Positions 1 through 6,091 of a stretch of 10,747 nt of DNA are shown here, piece after piece. Positions within the stretch are counted from its first letter, which is position 1, and each line of letters opens with the position of its first letter. Origin of the DNA: JAAYDK01 sp964543935 (lineage in GTDB: Bacteria; Spirochaetota; Spirochaetia; Sphaerochaetales; Sphaerochaetaceae); contig CAZJAK010000078.1 in NCBI GenBank assembly GCA_964543935.1, positions 1-10,747 on the forward strand. The letters run 5' to 3'. Below the pieces are notes generated by a model. The model worked only from the letters and a program-made list of their open reading frames with translations. It did no database searches and was not told the DNA's origin. The translations under genes were made by a program, and so were the position numbers.

Positions 1-74
1 AAGGCTTCACCGTCGACTCAGTGCAGGTGAACATGGAAGGCACGTGCCCGTCTTGTTCGGAAACAAAGGCCTGA
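1..74 (+). CDS. Fur/PerR-family metal-dependent regulator, C-terminal end only
   Basis: This is the last 24 codons (reading from base 3) of a gene that begins before the window. The visible peptide starts GFTVDSVQVNMEGTCPSC and ends SETKA before a TGA stop. A glycine-phenylalanine, then a beta-strand-like stretch, then G-x-C-P-x-C near the C-terminus is the usual ending of Fur-superfamily proteins, where the CxxC pair belongs to the structural zinc site. The family are DNA-binding dimers that sense iron, peroxide (PerR) or zinc. Which subtype this is cannot be told from the tail. A PerR-type role is a guess, supported only by a PerR-box-like sequence at 2349-2363. The gene ends against a strong terminator and faces hflC. 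Confidence 0.75.
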   Translation, partial: GFTVDSVQVNMEGTCPSCSETKA

Positions 75-99
75 TTCCCCACTAGCTTTAAGATGGCAA

Positions 100-131
100 A
101 AAGAAGGGGCTCCCGCAGGAGCCCTTTCTTT
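100..131. terminator. Bidirectional intrinsic terminator between the regulator and hflC
   Basis: A 14-base arm (AAAGAAGGGGCTCC) and its complement (GGAGCCCTTTCTTT, one G-T pair) enclose a 4-base CGCA loop. The stem is GC-rich in the centre and A/T-rich outside, so each strand has U-rich sequence on its 3' side: CTTTCTTT on plus and TTCTTTTTG on minus. It lies in the 72-base gap between two convergent genes and can stop transcription from both. Confidence 0.9.
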
Positions 132-146
132 ACGCCATCGTACCGT

Positions 147-1130
147 CTATTCGCTAAACGGGCTGTACAAACGGTCGAAGTACTGCAATTCGGTTGAAAG
201 GACTTTATCCAGATTCGGAATGGTCTTCTTATACGATTCCATTGTTCTCCACAGCGTGAAGAATTCAGGATCTGCTTCGTAGGCATCGGCATAGATATTG
301 GTTGCTTTGGCATCGGCCACACCCCTGATCGTTTCCGCTTGGGCGTAGGCTTGGCTGATGATGTTCTTCTTGTCGTTCTCAGTCTTACCCAACCATTTGG
401 CGTTTTGACCAGCTCCATAGGACCGGTAGGCTTCCGCAATCTGGTTGCGCTCCTTGATCATGCGTTGATACACGCTTTGGGTCAGGTCATCGCTGTAGCG
501 GATTTGGCGGATGACGATGTCTATGATCTGGATACCGAATTCAGCGGTGAATTTGGAGGCCATCTCGAGCATCCGGTTGGACAAGCCTTGGCGGCCGGTT
601 TGGATGGTTTCCTGCTTCACGCTGGTGGCGGTGAGGTTGCGCAATTGTTCGGCGTCCTCCAAGCTTTCCACATTCTGGACTTGTTCGACCAAATTCATCT
701 GATTGATTTTGTTGGAATTGCGGACGGCTTCGTTCAAGAAGTTCTCGCTGATGACGGTCCGGATGGTGGAATCGATGATGTCGCTCAACCGTGAAGAACC
801 GATCGCCAGGGTGTTGGCCGATTGGTAGAAACGGGCCGGATCGATGATTTTCCAGCGGGCGGTCGTGTCGACCCAGATGAATTGGTTTTCCTTGGTGGGG
901 ATGCGTTGCGGGTCGCCATCCCACGACAATATTTTTTTCGGGTAGCGCACGACCGTGTCAACCAACGGCATCTTGAATTTCAAGCCCGCTTCCAATTTTG
1001 TATCAACGATTTTACCGAATCTGGTGATGACAGCCAGCTCTCCCTCTTGCACGATGTAGAAAGGTCCGAGCAAGACGATGATGATCAACAGGACGGCCAA
1101 GACCACCGCAGCGGTGATGAGCTTTTTCAT
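147..1130 (-). CDS. hflC: HflC, membrane SPFH/prohibitin-family modulator of FtsH
   Basis: The product is a 327-residue protein with one N-terminal membrane segment (about residues 4-25) followed by an SPFH/PHB domain, beginning at the family-typical YIVQEGELAVITRFGK. Other HflC hallmarks are RIPTKENQFIWVDTTARWKI in the first half. Later come a long charged helix with QRMIKERNQIAEAYRSYG, then QAYAQAETIRGVADAKAT and ADPEFF. In known systems HflC pairs with HflK as a large assembly around the FtsH protease in the inner membrane and limits its access to membrane substrates. Its ATG overlaps the hflK stop (ATGA), implying translational coupling, and GGAGGTG lies just upstream within hflK. Length is close to the family norm. 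No ftsH gene is in the window. Confidence 0.95.
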   Translation of the reverse strand: MKKLITAAVVLAVLLIIIVLLGPFYIVQEGELAVITRFGKIVDTKLEAGLKFKMPLVDTVVRYPKKILSWDGDPQRIPTKENQFIWVDTTARWKIIDPARFYQSANTLAIGSSRLSDIIDSTIRTVISENFLNEAVRNSNKINQMNLVEQVQNVESLEDAEQLRNLTATSVKQETIQTGRQGLSNRMLEMASKFTAEFGIQIIDIVIRQIRYSDDLTQSVYQRMIKERNQIAEAYRSYGAGQNAKWLGKTENDKKNIISQAYAQAETIRGVADAKATNIYADAYEADPEFFTLWRTMESYKKTIPNLDKVLSTELQYFDRLYSPFSE

Positions 1131-2116
1131 TTGGCACCTCCAATCGGAGTCCCGATGTTCGACAGCGGCAGGAAATTTTCCAGCGTCTTGTCGATCAGCA
1201 TGATCGAGCCCGTTCCCTTGGCTTCACCCAACAGGCTTTCCATCGTTTCGATGTACAACCTCTGGGCAGTGATTTCCTTGCTCATCGAGTAGGCTTCGCG
1301 CACCGATGCGAATCTGGCGACATCGCCGAGAGCATTGTTGACCCGTTCTGCTGCATAGCCTTGGGCCACTTGGATCAGGCGGCTGGCCTCTCCTTGGGCT
1401 TTGGGAATCTCCTGGTTGTAGCTTTGCTTCCCCTCGTTGATGAAGCGGTTCATGTCTTGGATGGCTTTGTTGACATCCTCGAAAGCATCTTGAACCTCTC
1501 CTGCCGGCGGAACGATGTTCTGCAGCTTGACCGTCACGATCTTCACTCCCAGATCATAGGAGTCGAAGATTCTTTGCATGTGGGTTTGCGACTCGACTTC
1601 GATGGCGGTACGCTCGCTGGACATGACCGCCAAGATGGGCAGGTCACCGACCAACTGGTTGATGACGCTCTGGCTGATGTCACGGATGGTCTTGTCCTGT
1701 TCTTGCACCCTGAACAACCACTTGGAGGGGTCCTCGATGCGGTATTGGATGATCCATTGGACATCGACGATGTTCAAGTCGCCGGTGAGCATCACCGACT
1801 CATTGGTGGCCATGTCGTTGGTGAAAAATGAGTTGTAACTGCTTTGGGTGGCCTTTTGGCCAAACGTCATCGTCTGGACAACCTGGGTCGGTATGTTGTA
1901 ATTGCGGTCAATGCCCAACGGCAGCTTGGTCTGCAATCCGGGACCTACCGTCCGGTCAAATTTGCCGAACCTCAGCACCACGGCTTGCTCGGTCTGGTCG
2001 ACCACGAAGAAACTGCTCATGACCAACGCGATGACGAACACCACGCCGATGGCTGCCAGCACTAACTTCGGGCTGAGATGCACAGGTCTCCTGGGAGCTG
2101 CGCTTGCACTGCTCAT
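1127..2116 (-). CDS. hflK: HflK, membrane SPFH/prohibitin-family modulator of FtsH
   Basis: The product has 329 residues: a short cytosolic N-terminus, one membrane helix (about residues 17-38), then an SPFH domain starting FVVDQTEQAVVLRFGKFDRT. Family features include VGPGLQTKLPLGID, LTGDLNIVDVQWIIQYRIED, VKLQNIVPPAGEVQDAFEDV and a helical C-terminal part with YNQEIPKAQGEA. It is shorter than E. coli HflK because the glycine-rich N-terminal extension of that protein is absent. It is first in a two-gene operon with hflC (4-base overlap). The ATG start at 2116 has AAGGAGG about seven bases upstream, which supports it over any internal start. HflK and HflC are expected to form a hetero-oligomer that holds FtsH in the cytoplasmic membrane. 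Which of the pair is K and which is C follows from order and motif similarity. Confidence 0.93.
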   Translation of the reverse strand: MSSASAAPRRPVHLSPKLVLAAIGVVFVIALVMSSFFVVDQTEQAVVLRFGKFDRTVGPGLQTKLPLGIDRNYNIPTQVVQTMTFGQKATQSSYNSFFTNDMATNESVMLTGDLNIVDVQWIIQYRIEDPSKWLFRVQEQDKTIRDISQSVINQLVGDLPILAVMSSERTAIEVESQTHMQRIFDSYDLGVKIVTVKLQNIVPPAGEVQDAFEDVNKAIQDMNRFINEGKQSYNQEIPKAQGEASRLIQVAQGYAAERVNNALGDVARFASVREAYSMSKEITAQRLYIETMESLLGEAKGTGSIMLIDKTLENFLPLSNIGTPIGGAK

Positions 2117-2129
2117 CCGAATCCTCCTT

Positions 2130-2145
2130 GCAGGCTACGGCCTGC
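2130..2145. other. Small hairpin in the hflK leader
   Basis: GCAGGC and GCCTGC are perfect complements separated by TACG. In the minus-strand hflK transcript the hairpin ends immediately before the AAGGAGG ribosome-binding site. It could affect ribosome access, but it is short and no T-run follows it on either strand. Confidence 0.4.
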
Positions 2146-2154
2146 TGGTACAAG

Positions 2155-2181
2155 TGTATAGAAACAAGTCGCCATCGTCAA
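2155..2181 (-). promoter_or_regulatory. Probable sigma70-type promoter of hflK-hflC
   Basis: On the minus strand TTGACG (2176-2181) and TATACA (2155-2160) are separated by 15 bases, a little short of the usual 17. Initiation would fall near 2148 and give a leader of about 30 bases carrying the hairpin at 2130-2145 and the AAGGAGG site. The hexamers are good and the spacing is the weak point. Confidence 0.5.
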
Positions 2182-2594
2182 TGAAAGGAATGTGTGTGAT
2201 GTTACATGTTTTAACTAGTGAGTGCAAAAATAATACTAATCACGATGATATATTTTTCTTGAGGTTCAGCATACCCTTGCTACCAGTGATTGGACTGGCT
2301 GTTTATTGCTTGGACAAATGATGGAAGTACGGTGGAAGAGCTTAATAATTATAAGAATTATAAAAAGTATATATGTGAATATAAAATAAGAAATTAAATA
2401 AAATATGACAAATAAGGCCTTTGAAATGAGTTTTGTCAAAGATGCTGAAGTTATTCCTTCTATCATTGACAGATGACATTTGTACGAATTGTGTCGCACT
2501 GAACACACTTCTTCCATGAGTCGGTACATTGGGCAAGCACCTGCCCAGCCGTGGGCGAGAGCTTTCCCGTCGTGATGGAAGCTCACGCAACCGA
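2182..2594. other. Gene-free, partly very AT-rich intergenic region between hflK and metG
   Basis: About 410 bases contain no believable gene on either strand; the open frames here lack ribosome-binding sites and protein-like composition. From about 2200, and most strongly at 2340-2420, the sequence is nearly all A and T, unlike the rest of the window. It contains the PerR-box-like site and several promoter-like hexamers. One minus-strand pair, TTGTCA (2406-2411) and TATTTT (2383-2388) with 17 bases between, could be a distal hflK promoter. Short alternative stems lie at 2531-2556 (GGGCA, TGCCCA, TGGGC) and 2559-2584 (GAGCTT...AAGCTC). Confidence 0.6.
2349..2363. promoter_or_regulatory. Candidate Fur/PerR-family operator
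   Basis: Read on the minus strand this is TTATAATTCTTATAA, differing at one defined position from the B. subtilis PerR consensus TTATAATnATTATAA. It sits in the AT-rich gap upstream of hflKC and metG, and the end of a Fur-superfamily gene lies in the same window. It would fall just downstream of the possible distal hflK promoter (2383-2411). The AT richness of the region makes a chance match quite possible. Confidence 0.35.
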
Positions 2595-2623
2595 TTGCAA
2601 AATGCATCTTACGAATGTATAGT
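2595..2623 (+). promoter_or_regulatory. sigma70-type promoter abutting the metG start codon
   Basis: TTGCAA (2595-2600) and TATAGT (2618-2623) are separated by exactly 17 bases, and each matches consensus at five of six positions or nearly so. The expected initiation point, six to eight bases past the -10 box, is about 2630-2631, which is the A of the metG ATG. This predicts a leaderless or almost leaderless mRNA, in keeping with the absence of a clear ribosome-binding site before metG. Confidence 0.6.
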
Positions 2624-2630
2624 GTGGTGC

Positions 2631-4847
2631 ATGAAAAAACGTTTGGTCACATCAGCTCTTCCGTACGTGAACAACATTCCCCATCTGGGAAACATCATCC
2701 AGGTCCTGTCTGCCGATTGCTTCGCCAGGTTTTGCCGCTCCAAAGGATACGAGACGCTCTATGTCTGCGGTACCGACGAGTATGGCACGGCCAGTGAGAC
2801 CAAGGCATTGATGGAGGGTGTCACTCCCCGTGAACTGTGCGACCGCTTCAATGCGGTCCACCGCGGCATATACGAGTGGTTCAACATTGCATTCGACGTG
2901 TTCGGCAGGACCAGTGATCCAATCCAGACCCGTATCGTCCAAGACATCTTCACAAAAGTCGATGCAGCCGGTTATATCGTGGAGCGTGAGGTCGAGCAAC
3001 TCTATTGCGAGCACGACCAGCGCTTTTTGGCCGACCGATTCGTCGAAGGTATCTGCCCGAAGTGCGGCTCCAGCGGCGCCCGCGGGGATCAGTGCGATTC
3101 CTGCGGGACATTGCTCGACCCGACCGAGTTGGTCGAGCCGAAGTGCGGAGTGTGCGGTTCCACACCGGTGCTCCATAAAACCCGCCACTTGTACTTGGAC
3201 CTGCCGAAAGCCCTGCCGATGCTGGACGCTTGGATGCATGAGGCTTCCGATAAAGGATTCTGGGCCCGTAACGCCATCCAGACGACCCGTTCGTGGATAC
3301 GGGACGGCTTGAAGGAACGTGCCATCACCCGTGACCTCAAATGGGGCATCCCCGTCCCGAAAAGCGGTTTCGAGGACAAGGTCTTCTATGTATGGTTCGA
3401 CGCTCCGATCGGCTATATCTCGATTACGGCCGGCCAACGTCCCGATTGGGACTCCTGGTGGCACGATCCTGCACAGGTCGAGCTGTTCCAGTTCATCGGT
3501 AAAGACAACATACCGTTCCATACCGTCATATTCCCGGCCACATTGTTGGCAACAGGCCAAAAGTGGACCATGCTCCACCACATGTCCTCCACCGAATATC
3601 TCAACTACGAAGGTGGCAAGTTCTCCAAGAGCAGGGGTGTGGGTGTGTTCGGAAACGATGTGCAAGAGACCGGCATCCCCACCGACATGTGGCGTTTCTA
3701 TATTTTCTACAACCGCCCCGAGAAAGCCGACGTCCTGTTCACGTGGAAGGATTTCCAAGAAAAGGTCAACGGCGAGCTGATCGGCAACCTGTCGAACCTG
3801 GTGAACCGGACCCTCACCTTCATCCGTCGCTTTTACGACGGCTCCCTTCCCACCCAAGAGGTCGACCAAACGATCGTTGCGGCGGTCAGGGCCGCAGAAG
3901 CTGAGATCGACGACCTGCTTGAGCATGCAGAATTGCGGGAAGCCTTTCGGAAAGTGTTCGCCCTCTCGTCCGTGGCCAACAAGGCCTTCCAGGATGGCGA
4001 GCCATGGAAACGCCGCACGACCGATGCGCAAGGTGCCGCCCGCTTGATGACCACGCTCACTTATCTCATCAGGGACATTGCCATCATGATTGCCCCCTAC
4101 ATGCCGGATGCGTCCCTTCGGATTCTCACCTGGCTGGGTTGCCCCGAGGCCGGGTGGAAGGATCTTGGGAATTTCAGCGGATTGGGACCGATTGGAGAAT
4201 GCGGGTACCTGTTCACAAAATTGGAGGACCAATTAATAGAGACACTCAGAAGCCGCTACGCTGGAAGCCAAGCGGATCGTAAAGAGGAGCACATCGCCAT
4301 GGAGCAGACGATCCCTCAAGGGGACAAGGTCACACAGATTGAAAATACGGCAGCGCTGTTCGCCGCCAAGGTGCAGCTGAAGGTCGGCAAGATCGTTGAG
4401 ATAGAGCGTCATCCCGGCGGGGACATGTTGTACATCATCAAGGTCGACTTGAAGGAACAGGAGCCACGCACGATCGTATCGAGCATCGTTCCGTATTATC
4501 GCGAAGATGAACTGTTGGGTCGCAACATCGTGGTGGTGGCCAATTTGAAACCGGCCAACTTCAGGGGTGTCAAAAGCCGCGGCATGCTGCTGGCAGCCAG
4601 CGATCCGCTTGCCGAGGAGCACAGCACATGCGAGGTTTTGTTCGCCGACCAATTTGAAGCGGGGCTCGAGTTGTTGCCCGATGGGACTAAACAACCCGAC
4701 CAAGAGCGCAGCCAAGTCAAGGCTGACCAGTTTTTTGCCCTCGCCATGCACACTGTCGGCGGCATCGTCCAGATCGATGGGCGGCCCGTCGGCGCGGCTG
4801 GCCAGCATCTGAAAGCCAACAAATATCTCGATGGCGACGTAGGTTGA
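2631..4847 (+). CDS. metG: Methionyl-tRNA synthetase with C-terminal tRNA-binding domain
   Basis: The 738-residue enzyme charges tRNA-Met with methionine in the cytosol. It opens MKKRLVTSALPYVNN, with the class I HIGH-type signature as HLGN (18-21) and the KMSKS-type signature as KFSKS (330-334). The connective insert carries C126-x2-D129, C142-x2-C145, C155-x2-C158 and C172-x2-C175, resembling the two-knuckle zinc form rather than the single-knuckle E. coli form. An anticodon-binding helical domain follows. Residues from about 577 to the end form an EMAP/Trbp111-type tRNA-binding domain (AAKVQLKVGKIVEIERHPGG, then NLKPANFRGVKSRGMLLAAS). The ATG at 2631 is chosen because the family begins at this motif; an in-frame TTG at 2529 would add residues unlike the family. 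No Shine-Dalgarno sequence precedes the ATG. A FemAB-family gene follows 59 bases downstream on the same strand. Confidence 0.97.
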   Translation: MKKRLVTSALPYVNNIPHLGNIIQVLSADCFARFCRSKGYETLYVCGTDEYGTASETKALMEGVTPRELCDRFNAVHRGIYEWFNIAFDVFGRTSDPIQTRIVQDIFTKVDAAGYIVEREVEQLYCEHDQRFLADRFVEGICPKCGSSGARGDQCDSCGTLLDPTELVEPKCGVCGSTPVLHKTRHLYLDLPKALPMLDAWMHEASDKGFWARNAIQTTRSWIRDGLKERAITRDLKWGIPVPKSGFEDKVFYVWFDAPIGYISITAGQRPDWDSWWHDPAQVELFQFIGKDNIPFHTVIFPATLLATGQKWTMLHHMSSTEYLNYEGGKFSKSRGVGVFGNDVQETGIPTDMWRFYIFYNRPEKADVLFTWKDFQEKVNGELIGNLSNLVNRTLTFIRRFYDGSLPTQEVDQTIVAAVRAAEAEIDDLLEHAELREAFRKVFALSSVANKAFQDGEPWKRRTTDAQGAARLMTTLTYLIRDIAIMIAPYMPDASLRILTWLGCPEAGWKDLGNFSGLGPIGECGYLFTKLEDQLIETLRSRYAGSQADRKEEHIAMEQTIPQGDKVTQIENTAALFAAKVQLKVGKIVEIERHPGGDMLYIIKVDLKEQEPRTIVSSIVPYYREDELLGRNIVVVANLKPANFRGVKSRGMLLAASDPLAEEHSTCEVLFADQFEAGLELLPDGTKQPDQERSQVKADQFFALAMHTVGGIVQIDGRPVGAAGQHLKANKYLDGDVG

Positions 4848-4867
4848 GCCTTCGGATCTCCCGAGGC
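4848..4867 (+). terminator. Weak hairpin after metG, doubtful terminator
   Basis: GCCTTCGG and CCGAGGC can pair with one bulged T around a 5-base loop, starting right after the metG stop. The nearest T-run (TTTTT) begins about 13 bases beyond the stem, too far for a standard intrinsic terminator, so partial read-through into the next gene is likely. Confidence 0.25.
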
Positions 4868-4906
4868 ATTACATACTGAATTTTTCTGGATGACGGGGAG
4901 GGGAGG

Positions 4907-6091
4907 ATGGGCAGGGTGACGGTTTCCCGTATTTCATGTTCTCAACTTGAAGCGGCCGACAATCCGTTCCAGAGTTCGTTCTGGGCTGCGGTCAAACAAC
5001 ATTCCGAATGGGAACCGGTTGCTGTCAGGATTCGGGTTGTGGGACCCGAGCCGGGACTCGGTGCGGTTCAGGTGCATGAATCGACTTTGCTGATTTTGTT
5101 GCGCCGCATCGCCTTGTCGTTGGTCGTCGCCTACATCCCTTTTGGTCCGCGCCTCGCAGGTGTGCCGATGCCGGTTGCTGCCTACTTGCGCGAATTGTCC
5201 AAAGCGCTGCAACCGTTGTTGCCCCGTTTGACGATTTGCCTGCGTTACGATTTGCCTTGGCGCGAAGACGACAGCGAGCACTTCGAATTGTTCAGCGGAC
5301 ATGGATTGCATGTCTGTAAAGAATCGGTCCAGCCCGAGGGCACCGCTTGGATCATGCTAGGCGACGGATACGGAACAGTCAAATCGGCCTACCGTGAACG
5401 AGCGGTCCGCAACATACGCAAGACGCAAGCGCTAGGTGTCTCTGTGCGGGAATGGGGCGGCAACGAGGAGGAATTCAAAGCTTGGTACGCCGTGTACCAA
5501 GAGACGGCCAAGCGTGATGGCTTTGCGGCACGACCAGCCGAATACTTGCGCCGCTTCTTGGATTACCGAACACATCAAGTTCCCGATCCCTCGATCCGGT
5601 TTGGCCAACGGCGCGAAGGGGCGCGCTTTTCCAACATGGTCGTGGCCGAGCAGGTAAGCCCTGGCAATGAAGTGGTTTGCCGACTGTACTTGGCCTACCT
5701 CGGCAACCGCCTGCTTGGTGGAACCATCGTGATGGAAAGCAAGAATGTCGCTGTCTACTTGTTCGGCTCATCGTTGAGGGTGGAGGGCATCTCCTGCTCT
5801 TATCTGTTGCAAGACCACACCATCAAATCATCGTGGGAACACGGTTGCAGCCTCTATGACCTCTATGGCATCTCGGGACCGGGTGAACGGGGTGCCCACC
5901 TCGAGGGTCTGCGTTTGTTCAAACGCTCCTTCGGCGGTGTTGTCCGTTACCGCCATCCTTCGATTGATTACCCGTACCGTTACATGATGTGGTTTTTCTA
6001 TGCCAAGATTGAACTTATGAGGTTTAAAGCCAAGCGGATGCGCCAACCGAAACGGATATCCCAACAGTATTCGGTCTCACACGAGGCCTGA
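4907..6091 (+). CDS. FemAB/FemX-family aminoacyltransferase (peptidoglycan cross-bridge type)
   Basis: This 394-residue protein looks like a soluble FemAB-family transferase built from two GNAT-like folds. Supporting features are RERAVRNIRKTQALGVSVRE (residues 163-182, the RN-R-KA-x-GV stretch of the family), the FSNMVVAEQV...LYLAYLGNRLLGGTIV strand region, and near the end YDLYGISG (317-324) followed by EGLRLFKRSFGG. The last two match the family's C-terminal signature. Members move amino acids from aminoacyl-tRNA onto the peptide of lipid II, or act more generally as aminoacyl-tRNA-dependent transferases; the amino acid used here cannot be told. GGGGAGGGGAGG lies directly before the ATG at 4907. 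The gene is probably co-transcribed with metG, and its 3' end overlaps the convergent murD by 15 bases. The neighbouring murD supports a cell-wall role. Confidence 0.85.
   Translation: MGRVTVSRISCSQLEAADNPFQSSFWAAVKQHSEWEPVAVRIRVVGPEPGLGAVQVHESTLLILLRRIALSLVVAYIPFGPRLAGVPMPVAAYLRELSKALQPLLPRLTICLRYDLPWREDDSEHFELFSGHGLHVCKESVQPEGTAWIMLGDGYGTVKSAYRERAVRNIRKTQALGVSVREWGGNEEEFKAWYAVYQETAKRDGFAARPAEYLRRFLDYRTHQVPDPSIRFGQRREGARFSNMVVAEQVSPGNEVVCRLYLAYLGNRLLGGTIVMESKNVAVYLFGSSLRVEGISCSYLLQDHTIKSSWEHGCSLYDLYGISGPGERGAHLEGLRLFKRSFGGVVRYRHPSIDYPYRYMMWFFYAKIELMRFKAKRMRQPKRISQQYSVSHEA

Noticed and set aside
2466..2495. Perfect TTGACA upstream of metG as an alternative promoter
   Set aside because: No acceptable -10 box occurs 16-18 bases downstream (TTGTGT region).
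2266..2607. Minus-strand open frame across the AT-rich gap with a hydrophobic stretch
   Set aside because: The hydrophobic Ile/Phe/Tyr run is what AT-rich DNA gives in translation; there is no ribosome-binding site or family resemblance.
2520..2630. T-box or SAM riboswitch for metG
   Set aside because: No T-box core sequence or SAM-I-like conserved segments are visible, and the best promoter lies downstream of the hairpins.
2652..4232. A 526-codon open frame on the minus strand inside metG
   Set aside because: It lies wholly opposite a clear MetRS gene; long antisense frames are common in GC-rich coding sequence, and its protein shows no recognisable domain.
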